Shown here piece after piece: positions 34,655 to 47,782 of a DNA stretch of 64,000 nucleotides. The notes under the pieces were generated by a model. It saw nothing but the letters and a program-made list of their open reading frames with translations, was not told where the DNA came from and ran no database searches. Source of the DNA: Suillus spraguei (taxonomy: Eukaryota > Basidiomycota > Agaricomycetes > Boletales > Suillaceae); NCBI GenBank assembly GCA_016800925.1, contig JABCPU010000113.1, forward strand, positions 1 through 64,000, given 5' to 3'. Within the stretch, counting starts at the first letter, position 1; every line of letters begins with the position of its first letter. The translations under genes and the position numbers were made by a program.

Positions 34655-35310
34655 GACGCCTGATCTCAACCGAGCCCGGTCAAGCTGGCGACAGTGTTGT
34701 TGATGGCTTCAAACATCTCCGATAAATGCGCGCGCATGCGATCTTGAGGGGAAAAACAACGATGATTAGCAACCGTAACCACCACACGGCACAGCCTAGA
34801 ACAGGGTGATACAGATGACGTGCATACCAAACATCGACTTGAAAACAGGGTGAGATGACCTGCCTTGATTCTTTTCGTCTTCCAAAAGTTGCTGAATTCC
34901 AGCTTCTAACGTGTCTCGTGCGACTGTGTGTTCGTGCACAACCCTCGCATTCGCCCAGGCAAGTGCATTCATTGCAGCGAAAAGGATTTTCCTTCTGAGC
35001 TCTGTTTTTTTGTGAGAAGATCACGTCTACGTGACTATATGCGCTCTGAACATCGAATTTCACCTTCTCGGAAGCAAAAGTTCAGCTCCCCTTTCTCGTG
35101 GAAGACTGTTGTAATGGTTGATATGAAGTTGGCTGTGGTAGACGTCATTTGAAGGATTTCTTGTAGCGAAGGTCGCTGGCTCCGGTCATTACTTGACTGT
35201 GGTGGTAGGCGTTGGACTGGTTCAGGTGTCTGAGGACGCTCAACAGACGTGTCTCCAGCGCTGGCGGACATGTTGACTTCGACTGGCGACGAACTGTACG
35301 AGACATCCAT
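34655..35310 (-). CDS. Hypothetical helical protein
   Basis: Start MDVSYSS at 35310 (or a second Met at 35271). A Ser/Pro-rich N-terminus leads to SLQEILQMTSTTANFISTITTVFHEK, then an intron (GTGAAATTCG to AAAAACAG) joins in phase to ELRRKILFAAMNALAWANARVVHEH. A last exon near 34740 could give RMRAHLSEMFEAINNTVASLTGLG with stop at 34655. The splice into that exon is not settled, because the phases do not fit a single intron. The helical pattern suggests a small coiled-coil protein. Family not recognised. Confidence 0.45.
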
Positions 35311-35653
35311 GGTACAAGTTCTGGAGAGCGGATCAGCCAATTGTGAGTCGGCCTACAATGTGGCGCGGGAAAGTTGCTGCACATCAATGATTCGAAATGG
35401 GCTGGCGGGAGGGCGAATAGTACAACAAAAACAGTGACGACGAATTCAAGTTGCGATTACGTCGTACTAGAGAAAATAATCATCGAAAAACCTATGTACA
35501 ACTTGTACAAGTTCTACTACTTTACAAAAGATGGGTAACTGTCATGATATTGTGGGTCGCGGTTTGCACCGCCCAGCGAACAACTGAGTCATGAGGTGCC
35601 CAATATAAGTTATATAACTCTACACTGTCACTGCAGTGTCAGCGATATCTGAG

Positions 35654-37840
<2,187 letters not shown>

Positions 37841-38264
37841 ATCGCTATGCCTTTATAATCTCCTGAAAATTTCGTATGAATCAACTTTGGCGAAGCGTGA
37901 CAAGTTCCTCGCGTCCGAAGAGGAAGCTAGGACATTATCATTATCAGGCTAAGAGCAAGTCGGGATACTGGCCCCATTGTCTTCAAGCGTACTGGCCCGG
38001 GGTTACCTGGTCCAATTAAGCTAAAATTAATCAATGACGTACTGATCAGCACCAGGTATCACACAAGAGAGCGTGATACGTTATACAGTGCAAGCATCAT
38101 CCCCTGTACGACGGCCAACCTGGTCATACTTACTAGCCATACGCAAGTGATCAAACTTACCTCGCATTGAACATCATCAGTGAACAAATGAAATTGTCAT
38201 AGTTGACTTTGTATTGGTAACAATCATAAAAATCAACACAAATGTGGCGGGGGGGGGGGGGGTG
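37841..38264. other. Intergenic; ends in a poly-G run
   Basis: Upstream region of the halogenase gene, which reads away from it. It ends with a run of about 14 G at 38248-38262 directly beside the first MITE. No gene seen. Confidence 0.45.
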
Positions 38265-38537
38265 CATCAGGAAATTCGCACATTCCTTAACGTGCCCTTA
38301 TGCGGACTTATTTACACTTAACTGCCTTGGTGAAATTGAATCTACTTGTCCAAAATTTCAACATGAATGAATTCAGAAAAAAAAAGTTGAGATATATTAA
38401 TATACATGTTTTATTGTATTTCGCACTCAAAAAATATAAGATATGCCAGGTGAATGATGTGAGAGAGAGCAAACAAGTTTTGAGATAAGTGAGTTAAGCT
38501 GATTAAGCATGTCAAGGAATGTGTGAATTTCCTGATG
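38265..38537 (+). mobile_element. 273-bp MITE, copy 1
   Basis: Starts CATCAGGAAATTCGCAC and ends GTGTGAATTTCCTGATG, so the ends are inverted repeats of about 24 bp. AT-rich inside, with no transposase. A two-base flank TG is present on both sides. It is nearly identical (about five differences) to copy 2 in the opposite orientation. Confidence 0.85.
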
Positions 38538-39006
38538 TGGGTTACTTGAAAATGTTTGACCTTATGAATTTGTAAGTAAGCCGATCAAGCTGTCCTACCG
38601 CACCATTGTAGATGCGAACTGGTCTACAAACAAAGAATGTGATGTAAGCTAACAAAGTGAAATGTGGATCCACCATCATCGAGACAGGCCCTGAGGTCCC
38701 CACTGACAAGAGTGGGACCTTACTAGCCTATCTACAAAGCTAAGCATGCCAGTTTGATCCAAACTGCACTCCCCGTTTGGACTAGGCCAGTAACCTCTTT
38801 CATACACTGACGAGAGGCTCAGGGAATACTCCAAAATGGCAAGTCCGCTGCAGATGTAGTCAAATGCTTATGCATCGATAAGATTGCTCAAGTGATAAGA
38901 TCGATAAGACATCGCAAGAATATATAGACTAATGGCAAACAAACATTAAAGACTCTACTCGAACACCTGGCAAACAACACTACGATTCACGGATCGGAAG
39001 AATACT
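38538..39006. other. No gene; LTR-like promoter words
   Basis: Contains GAATATATAGACTAATGG near 38920 and a TACGATTCACGGATCGGAAG string near 38980. It resembles an LTR end or a promoter, but no boundary could be fixed. Confidence 0.3.
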
Positions 39007-41181
39007 TTACTGCATCTCGGCCAAAATATCATCAATGAGCTTATCCACAGCTGCCCTCTCCGACGGCGACAGGTCGTTCAAACGTTGGACGATCAAATCA
39101 AACGCTGCCCTATTGTCCTCAATGACAAATTCTGACTTGCCAGCGGCGCCCTTAGCATGCTCCTGCAGCGCCCAAAGTAAGATTGTGCTGGAGAATGCAA
39201 TGACATCAGGAAATTCACACATTCCTTAACATGCTTAATCAGCTTAACTCACTTATCTCAAAACTTGTTTGCTCTCTCTCACATCATTCACCTGGCATAT
39301 CTTATATTTTTTGAGTGCGAAATACAATAAAACATGTATATTAATATATCTCAACTTTTTTTTTCTGAATTCATTCACATTGAAATTTTGGACAAGTAGA
39401 TTCAATTTCACCAAGGCAGTTAAGTGTAAATAAGTCCGCATAAGGGCACGTCAAGGAATGTGTGAATTTCCTGATGGATATTGTCGTGATCACACTTGTT
39501 TGGGTCAATCCAGCGGGACAACCTCTTCTCAAGTAATACACAGTTGATTATGTGGAAGAGGGCAGGGTTTCTGAATGCTGCATTCTACGTAAGTCCAAGT
39601 CAGACTTTGGAAACAGTTATATCAGAAACTTTGAACGCAACTCACAGTGTCTGGATCGTCGAGGTAAGCAAAGCCGATGCAGAGGCTATCAATGTAAACC
39701 TGCTGGTGCACCAACTCTTTGTTCCGCTTGCTAATAGGGAGGGCAAAATCGACTGCGGATTGACCTACATCTTTGAATATACTTCAAATGCTGTTCAGAA
39801 TAGTTTTGAGCTTCTTCACTTCAGTTTTTTGGCTTCCAGCCACCCATGCATTGACTGAGTTCATCGTCAATGGTGACAAATGCATCTCCACTCCCTGATT
39901 GAATGTGTGAAGCGCCATGTCTTTCAAATCATTGCTTGCCACCATCAAGTTGTTAAGGAAATCCCTCTTGAACACGTTGCAGGTGCTGTCAACAATGCGT
40001 GAGATGGTGGCTGATGACAGCGGAGGTGGTTGGGTACTGTTGGACATGAGAGGTTGATCAGTTATGGCAGGGGAGCCCAAGCCTGGTTGGGCTATGTGAC
40101 CTGTGCCTGCGGGTTCTACAGGAGGGAGGCGCAGGTGGACAGGCTTGCGAACGGCTCTCGAGGATCTGGGTACAACCTAACATTTAGATTAGTAAATGTA
40201 AACTACTACACAAAAAATGTACATGAATCACGCCAGTTGAAAATTCCTCACCCTGCACTAGTTCACCTGGTCTTGGCTTCGCATATGCCATGACAAGGTG
40301 ATAGGCTTCATACAGTGCTGCTTGACTCGCTGCACATACTGAAGGGACACATAGCAATGCGTCGCTGTGGTCTGCTCGCATCCTCAGACCTGGCCTGTAG
40401 TTATCAGCAGCCTGGTGGATTCCTTCCACATTGAGCACGGGAGCCTGTAAGCAGGATTGGTACTGGAAGGGGGTGGTGGACTGTGAGGGCATCCGCTGCT
40501 CAAATTGAGCAGGTGGTATGGCTGATGTGCCAGCCATTGATTGCTGGTTAGAGGGGGGTATCTGCCGGGCCATCTGTGGCAGGAATGATGTGCGCGGTAT
40601 GGTCGATGGGCCCGCCATCGATTGGTGGCTAGAGGGAGGTATCTGTGGGGCCATCGGTGACAGGAATGGTGCATGTGGTACGGTCAATGGGCCCACCATG
40701 AAGTCCCGGCTAGGGAGGTCCATCTGTGGGGGTCGCCGCTCCACAAACTGAGGATGGGACATTGTCGATGCACCACCCATCGTGTCCTGGCTAAGAGGGT
40801 TCATCTGTGGGGGCCACTGTTGCGGGGACCACACATGCATTGCCATCAATGGACTCACCGTCATATTGTACATATGTGGGAGCCCCTGCTGCAGGGATCG
40901 CACATACGGTGCCATTGATGGACCTGCCATCAATTGTGCACTGTGCAGCCTTGGTTGAGGGGGGTGAGCGGCTGCTGGCTGTATAGCCAGTCTGGATGGC
41001 ACTACCAGATGCTCTATGGCCAGTCCAATCTGAGTGCTGGCAGTATTGCCACATGGGTTCTTCCCTGTGGACTCTGGGAATTTCAGTATTTGCTAGGAAT
41101 TTGTTAGTTAGCAGTGATGATGATGAATTGATATCACACCTTTGATTTCCGCTTTCCCTTTGATGGTTTCTTGGGAGGCAT
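39007..41181 (-). pseudogene. DUF6532-like gene interrupted by a MITE
   Basis: Start MPPKKPSKGKRKSK at 41181, then a Pro/Met/Gln-rich low-complexity region built on SMAGPS..IP repeats (40300-40950), then a helical domain (RDFLNNLMVASNDLKDMALHTF, FALPISKRNKELVHQQVYIDSL, NPALFHIINCVLLEKRLSRWIDP). The domain pattern resembles DUF6532, common in Agaricomycete repeats and transposon passengers. MITE copy 2 splits the last exon after CDHDNI. Beyond it the frame resumes with AFSSTILLWALQEHAKG and ends at 39007. Removing the MITE and one two-base GA restores the frame exactly. The pre-insertion gene looks intact otherwise. Confidence 0.55.
39204..39476 (-). mobile_element. 273-bp MITE, copy 2 (inside a gene)
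   Basis: Reverse-complement copy of 38265-38537, also exactly 273 bp, with GA on both flanks. It lies within the last exon of the DUF6532-like gene. Its end supplies an ATG that opens a 71-codon frame, which would otherwise look like a separate small gene. Confidence 0.9.
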
Positions 41182-41574
41182 GGTCAGAGAGAGCTGGAAA
41201 ATCTGAAGGGCAAGGGCAACACAACTAAATTTAGAGTGGCACTGACCGCCAATCAGTTAGACACATGTTTCATTGAGGCAGTAAATTGAGGGTGGAACCT
41301 AGAATTCAGTCTGAACACACATGGTGATCATGTAATTGTATCAGGTGTGATCAGTCAAGTGCTACAGCAATCGGTACAGGAAGGGAAACACTGTCTACAC
41401 ATTGTCAAAACATGAGCCACAAACATGTCATATGCAGTACACTGAATTGTCGGGAAATAGGAGGGTAAATAGAAGGACCCCAAGCTACACGCGGAATGGT
41501 CGAGAATATATACTTAATCACTGTAGAAATGAATATAAGCGCTCAAATATTAGTAGAGAAATGAGGGGGGGGGT
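41182..41574. other. No gene recognised
   Basis: Spacer between two minus-strand genes of the same transposon-like block. Contains a short G run at about 41566. Nothing else seen. Confidence 0.4.
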
Positions 41575-42487
41575 TACCTCAGAACTCGCCTCCAAAACAA
41601 ACCCTTCACCTTTGACGCCCAATCAATTGGAACTAACTTCCGATACATCATCGCAACAGCTTTCATTGTCATCCTCCGATTCAGCACTGTTGATGAAGGG
41701 GTCTGTAGAATACTTATCCTTGGTGATTGTCTGGTTGGAGTCATGCAAGTTGTGATTGATTGCAAAGGCCTCAAGTTGATTCAATTGCTCCTCTGAAATG
41801 CTGAATTCTAGCAGCTCCTCATCATAGGTTCCAACACCAAAGTCAAAGTCATCTTTGAACTGGTTTGCATGATGGTGGGTCATGAACCTTTCGAACATGT
41901 GGGCTTCATTGGAAGCTTCAACGTATTCATGAGCATTCTTCTGCTGAAGTAGGCTAAGAAGCGTTTGATGATGCTCAGCCTCCTCTATCTCCCAGGCAGT
42001 CATAAGGAGATGCAAGCATGACTTTTCACGAGTCACTTGCTTTGTGGAAATGGCTTGCTTGATAGTTTCCTTGTCCATGCTCTGCAAGCCGCATCGAAAA
42101 ATAGTAGCAGCCTGTACATTCTTATTAAATGTTGCACCATAAGATAGATAAGCATTGAATGTACTGCTTTCGCATCAGCTATTGATATATTGGCATGATC
42201 ATTTCTGAGTATTGACCTCCTTGTCCAGCGCAGTTCTGGTGCACTTGGCCCAGCAGGCCGTGCATAGGAGTAAATTTTGATTTTGCATGGTCTGTATACT
42301 GAGAGAGGCGGTGGACAATGCCATGGGCTGGAAGAGATGGAGTATAATCCCAAATGATATGAGGGCTCACAAAACAGTCGTTTAAATCGGTGGGTGGGTA
42401 AGTGGTCTGTTGCTGGATGGAGGTGATGAACTCTGGGGGGGAGAGGCATGGTGTTGGTGAGTAGATATCATGATATGTGCTGACCAT
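41575..42487 (-). CDS. Hypothetical protein, divergent to Plavaka transposase
   Basis: An upstream frame from Met at 42487 (MVSTYHDIYSPTPCLSPPEF) and a downstream frame (MDKETIKQAISTKQVTREKSCLHLL..EIEEAEHHQTLLSLLQQKNAHEYVE, then a very acidic end DDNESCCDDVSEVSSN) are probably joined by an intron near 42090-42180. Family not recognised. It lies 65 bp from, and divergent to, the Plavaka transposase, so it may be a passenger of that element. Confidence 0.4.
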
Positions 42488-42552
42488 CAGCAGTCAAAGC
42501 GGAAAGTGTCGGACTTTGAAAGACTTAGAGGAATTTTGCAATCGAAATTCAA

Positions 42553-45288
42553 ATGTGGATCTGGAACACAACTACGATGAATGATGAAGTTCCAGCAGAT
42601 GATATTCCTTGGCCTCAGCAAATCATTTTTGATAATGCAAGAGATCCTGCTGTGACCTGCCCAAACTCAGACTGCCAACAATGTTTTTCATCCATCCATG
42701 ACTTGCTTGCTCACCTAAATCATCCAACTGAGACATGCTGGCCATCGAGGTCTCAAGGACACATGGCCAAGCCTCCTGCATTATGCGGAGCCCACAAACA
42801 TCATGATGGGCAGTCTGGAGCAGATAAGACCATGGAGGATTCCCATTGGACTGCTCAATATCATCCACAATCAGGCTATGTCTACAGAGATGGACAGAAC
42901 ATATTTCAGCAAATTCAGAATGATGAACACAAGCCAAAACGGACACACAATCTGTACTGGCCCTTTTGCAATCATGGAGAGTGGTCACTCGGTAAATTTC
43001 TAGTTGAGACCATGACGCAGACAGAGATCAATCGTTTTCTCAAACTGTCTTGGGTATTCTATATGATATGTCTGTGTACTACTTGCTAACTCTACATTTT
43101 CAGTTCGATGTGAAAGAAAAACCCTCATTCTCGAGTGCTCGAGAACTATTGTCCTGGATGGACCTTGTACCTCCCAGGCTGAAATGGTGTATCATGCAGT
43201 TTGAAGTCCAGTGGTACACCACCGCTGCTCCCATTCATCTAATATGGTGTGATGACCTTGAAGTTGCGAAGAGCCTCTTTGGCTACCCAATTTTCGCTCA
43301 GAACATGTCTTTTGACCCTTTACATGTCCGGGAGGGTGCGCAGTGAGAGTACAGAGAGTAGTTCACAGAAAATCGAGCATTCTCGACACAGGTATGTGCT
43401 TCTGTTCTGTATTTTCACATTCTCAACTATCAACTATTCCAGGACCAGCTGCCCGAGGGGATCATAATGCCCATAATAGCTGCGTTGGACAAGACACCAG
43501 TCACAAGACAGACGGGCAGTCTGGAAATGCACCCTCTTTTCCTCACTATCGGCAACATTGACTCTGACATTCATATGAAGGCTACATCCCATGCTTGGCG
43601 ATGTGTAGCATATATACCAATCCCCAAGTTTGAAACACATTCTGATTATCACACAATCCTGAAGTCGTGTGTCTGGCACAAGTGTGTTGACTTAGTCTTT
43701 GCCAGCTTGAAGGTCGCAGAAAAGGTCGGCGAGTTTATGCCTGATCCCTTTGGTGAACTTCGATATTGCTTTACCCCTCTTGTCGCTTGGATCGCAGACC
43801 TTCCAGAACAATTGATGATCACCTCTGTGTCAAAGAATGCATCCCCCATCACACTGGCCACTCACAAGCAATTCGGGGATGCCAACTGTCACGATCCTTG
43901 CACAGTGGAACATACCTTGGAGCTATTGTACATTCTCAGCAAGTCCGTCGATCCATGGAATCTTGACCGGTTCCAGAAGAAGGCGAAGGAGCTTCTCCTC
44001 CTAGGCATTCATCTTCCAAGGCAATGCAAGCATCACTTAATGAATTCCACGATTGCAAGGTGGCAATCCTGGAAGCTGAGGCACGTTGGGGAAAAAGCAG
44101 TGTCAAGGAGGACTTCTACATACCAAAACTCGAGCTCCTTCTGAGCTTCGCGGAGGCCATTAGGAACAACAGTGGATTGATTCAGTTCACTGCGGATGTT
44201 AGTGAATGACTTCTCATCACACATTGCAAAAGCCCTTTCACAAGAACGAGCAAACAGAAAGATTTCGGTGAGCAGATCGTCCGCATCCTTTGATCGTGAA
44301 GAGTGGATGCGGCAGTTTGATCTATATCTCCTCCTTCGCCAACACAACCATGCTCTCGTGAATGCCGTCATCGATGAAGATGAGGAGGTATACACCATGG
44401 ACCTGACGATGGCATGGGTTTCTTGTGTTGCCCCCAACGAACAACATCATTTCAGTGCCCCCAGGCCCATACGGAATCATTTCACCAAGGGCATCCTATC
44501 TGACAGCACCAATGCAGCGCTTACTGTCACTTGCTCTCCTGATGGCTCAAATCTGAGCTGGCCTGATGTGATGCACACCTATGGACTCCCTGATCTTTGT
44601 CACAAGGTCACAGAATACATTCAGCGATATGCAGATGATGCTGAAGGGTGTTTATGGATGTTTAGCACCATTAAGATCTGGTCCAAGTTTCGTATCCAAC
44701 TGCATTCAACATTTCGCCCATCAATTAACATGCCTAGCCAAGCTGTCCAGGCTGAACCACCAAGTGATACATTCCCATCCAGAAATTGTGATGCGATTTT
44801 CTTAGACACAGATCAAGGTGCAAATAACCCTGGTTGTAAGTTGGTTTATACTACCTATCGTGCCATATATTGATGACATCTACTGTCTAGTTCCCGTTGC
44901 TCAAGTTTGCATTGTATTCCAGCTGGCCCCACCCCGGCGCTCAACTGTGAAGCTTCCTGACTTCCTGTTGCACCCCCTTCTCTATGTCCAACCTTTTTAT
45001 ATTGTAAAAACCCCCAAAGATCTAGAGGACACTCAGTTGTGGAAACTTGAGAGGGTATATGCACCTGCAACGCAGCCCAAAACCCGCACCAGGTTTGTCA
45101 TTCCCATAATGGAGGTAACACATGCTGCAGAGTTGGTCCCAGTGTACAGAGAAAAGGTTGACTGTTCCTTGACTTCAGCAACATCTCAGGAGCACTATGA
45201 CCACTTGTATCTTAACCGTTATGCAGACAAGGAGATGTATAACGCATTGCATGAATTATTGGACACTGAGTATACTCTTTATGATTAA
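42553..45288 (+). pseudogene. Plavaka-type transposase with internal deletion
   Basis: An intron-containing transposase of the Plavaka family. It begins with a C2H2-like finger (CPNSDCQQCFSSIHDLLAHL..H), then YHPQSGYVYRDGQNIF and GKFLVETMTQTEINRFLKLSW. After the first intron come SFSSARELLSWMDLVP, then MHPLFLTIGNIDSDIHMKATSHAW and MPDPFGELRYCFTPLVAWIADLPEQ. At about 44009 the sequence jumps from LLLGIHLP to a segment that normally lies more than 100 residues later, and the frame changes. The rest (FYIPKLELLLSFAEAIRNNSGLIQF, the OB-like tail to YTLYD) is present. The deleted part includes conserved catalytic sequence, so the copy is probably dead. Confidence 0.75.
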
Positions 45289-45738
45289 TCTTATGCCACT
45301 GTTCTTTCCAATAGCAACATCATTTGTAAACACAGTACTGTAGGCGCAATGATCTTGGTCCTTGATTAGATGCTTTTTGGATCGATAAGATGACCAACTC
45401 ACTGATAAATCTTGCCTGAGTGCTAATGTGATAATCGGACTGACCAACCAATCACATCCCTCCATCGCTGTGAACATAAGTGTTTGTAACACACTTAGCA
45501 TAGGCGAGAGAAGCCTTCATTTCAGTGGTTTTGCAGATGCTACTTTATTCTCACTATGGCAGTAGTGGGTTTTGCCGGTGTCATCGTCAAAAAAACCTCA
45601 TATTTTCACTTTTGGTGTAAAAATGAGTTAACTCCGGCCCTAAATATGTTTGTCATGTGACTTACTGTCTGTTTGAGGTGTTTGTTTCGCACCATTCTGA
45701 ACGCTTGCTTCGCTTGCGTATCTCTACTTATGTCTATG
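45289..45738. other. Spacer before the Helitron gene
   Basis: Contains an imperfect 13-bp hairpin at about 45598-45630 (CTCATATTTTCAC with GTGTAAAAATGAG). The junction between the Plavaka unit and the Helitron must lie here, but I could not fix either end. Confidence 0.35.
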
Positions 45739-46421
45739 TCTTCTTATAAAGTCTTCGGATCTTTTGCCGACATTCCTGCTGTTATTTGTGTCGATGATGC
45801 AAGTCTTGATTCGACCATGTCATTGTCTTTTCTGCACGATTGTAATGTGCCACAAACTGTCTCCGCTCATCACGGAGTGGCTATGGAGTCCACTTTTGGG
45901 CCCGTGCATGTACCTACCATTGATGGATGGTACAATTCCCAACAGATCTTTCGACCCATCTATCTGAGTGGATGCGATGTTGAGCTCAGTCGTGATTGGA
46001 TCTCGTCTGTCAATGCGCAGTACGATGGTTCTCAGCTTCAAAGGCCTTCAGAAATGGACGTCAGTCGACTTTCTGGTGGTCATAGTTGGAATTTGCAGCT
46101 TGAAGGTACATGTATTAGTGTCTAAAATCATTTCAAATGTCTGAGTGACTGTTTGTAGATAATATCTGCTCTCTGTCGTCTTCTGTTGTTAGAGACCAAA
46201 CAAAAGTTTCAACTACCCAAGTGGGATCTTGTATAGCTACCCAAGCGGGTTCTTCTTCAGTTACCCAAGCGGGTTCTTTTGATGATACTGTACATAATTT
46301 TTTTTGTGGTTATGAAACATTATTGATAACAGCTTTGAGGAAATTGGCAGTTGCTCATGGCCTTCGTGTATCCTCAAACATATCTATGGAAGATCTATGA
46401 CAAGCTATATCTCAACACATA

Positions 46422-47726
46422 CAGTGGCTCAAAAAACTGTCCGCATGTTTTGACATTTTTCACTATCTATGATATTGTGTGAGAATGAACAAATTCCTCA
46501 AGGACATACTTATACCACATTGTAGTATGGCTTCAGGGCTTTTATTTGAGCCCTACACCGTGGGACTCGGCGGAGATATGGTGGAGATATAAGGCTTATA
46601 AAATGATGACTCATGTGGACAGTTTTTTGAGTGTATATTAAAACTATATAAATCATTATTTATGACACCATAAAAATCATGCCACTATTATATAAATTAT
46701 AAAGTGGTGTCATTATGTTATTTTATGACTATATCTAACTATATAAACCAGAATATCTCATGTATCATAGTCATAATCACCATGAAAGCCATCTCCTCTG
46801 CTCAAAGAGATAATATCCTCTCTCTGTCTTATGCTGGCCTCTCTGCTCGCCAAATTTCCTCTAGAACTGGAGTATGCAAGTCCACTGTGGCCAAGTTCAT
46901 CAAAGAAAGCCACCCAGACAAGGAAAACTCTTGTGGAGGATGTCCATCCAAGCTTACCTCTACTGACAAAAGGGCTATTATCCAACATATCACTACAGGA
47001 AAGGCTGATAATGCTGTCCAAGCCACCCATTATATCAATTCCACCATCACTACCCCTGTCTCTTCACAAACTGTGAGGAATGTTCTCAAGGCAGCTCATC
47101 TCAAGGCAGTAACAAAGAAGAAAAAGCCTCTTCTCTCCATCAAACATAGGCAGAGAAGACTAGCCTTTGCCTTAGCTCATCAACACTGGACTGTAGAGGA
47201 CTGGAAGCGTGTTATATGGTCAGATGAGACCAAAATCAATAGGATTGGGTCAGATGGGAAGGTGTATGTATGGAAAAAGAAGGGAGATGGCCTAACAGAC
47301 AGAGAGGTTAATGGGACTGTCAAGTTTGGAGGAGGTTCTTTAATGGTATGGGGCTGTATGGGATGGAATGGTGTGGGAATGCTTGCTGAGGTTGAGGGGA
47401 AGATGAATGCTGAGCAGTATGTGGACATTTTAAATGACCACTTGCTGCCTAGCTTGGCAGAATCAGGGATTGATGAAGAAGACTAGAATACCTGGTTATT
47501 ACTGTAAAATACTTGAGTCAAAAAACTGTCCGCATGAGTCACCATTTTGTGAGCCTTGTATCTCCACCATATCTCCACCGATTCCCACGGTGTAGGGCTC
47601 AAATGAAAGCCCTGAAGCCATACTACAATGTGGTATAAGCATGTCTTTGAGGCATTTGTTTGTTCTCACACAATATTATAGATAGTGAAAAATGCCAAAA
47701 CATGCGGACAGTTTTTTGAGCCACTG
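46422..47726 (+). mobile_element. Tc1/mariner element with long inverted repeats
   Basis: A 1305-bp element with TA on both flanks (46420-46421, 47727-47728) and inverted repeats of about 210 bp, starting CAGTGGCTCAAAAAACTG. The terminal word CTCAAAAAACTGTCCGCATG recurs in inverse orientation at the inner edge of each repeat (near 46610 and 47515). Removing the element and one TA restores the Helitron reading frame around ISQHI. Confidence 0.92.
46782..47486 (+). pseudogene. Tc1-like transposase, C-terminally truncated
   Basis: The start MKAISSAQRDNILSLSYAG leads to an HTH segment (SARQISSRTGVCKSTVAKFI) and a second HTH, then WKRVIWSDETKIN with the first catalytic Asp, then GGGSLMVWGCMGWNGVG. 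The frame ends DEED at 47486, just before the place where Tc1 proteins normally carry the second catalytic Asp in a QQDN-x-PKHT motif. That motif and the third acidic residue are gone, and the inverted repeat begins about 25 bp later. It is an internally deleted, non-autonomous copy. Confidence 0.85.
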
Positions 47727-47782
47727 TAGGTACAGGTTTTTGTGGATCTCCTTCATCGTGATTATTCGACGGGTGCAAATCT

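Noticed and set aside
38248..38262. Run of about 14 G beside MITE copy 1
   Set aside because: A homopolymer with no partner structure; its length may be a sequencing artefact.
45598..45630. Hairpin as the Helitron terminus
   Set aside because: It is at the 5' side, where Helitrons normally have no hairpin, and no TC or CTRR end could be tied to it.
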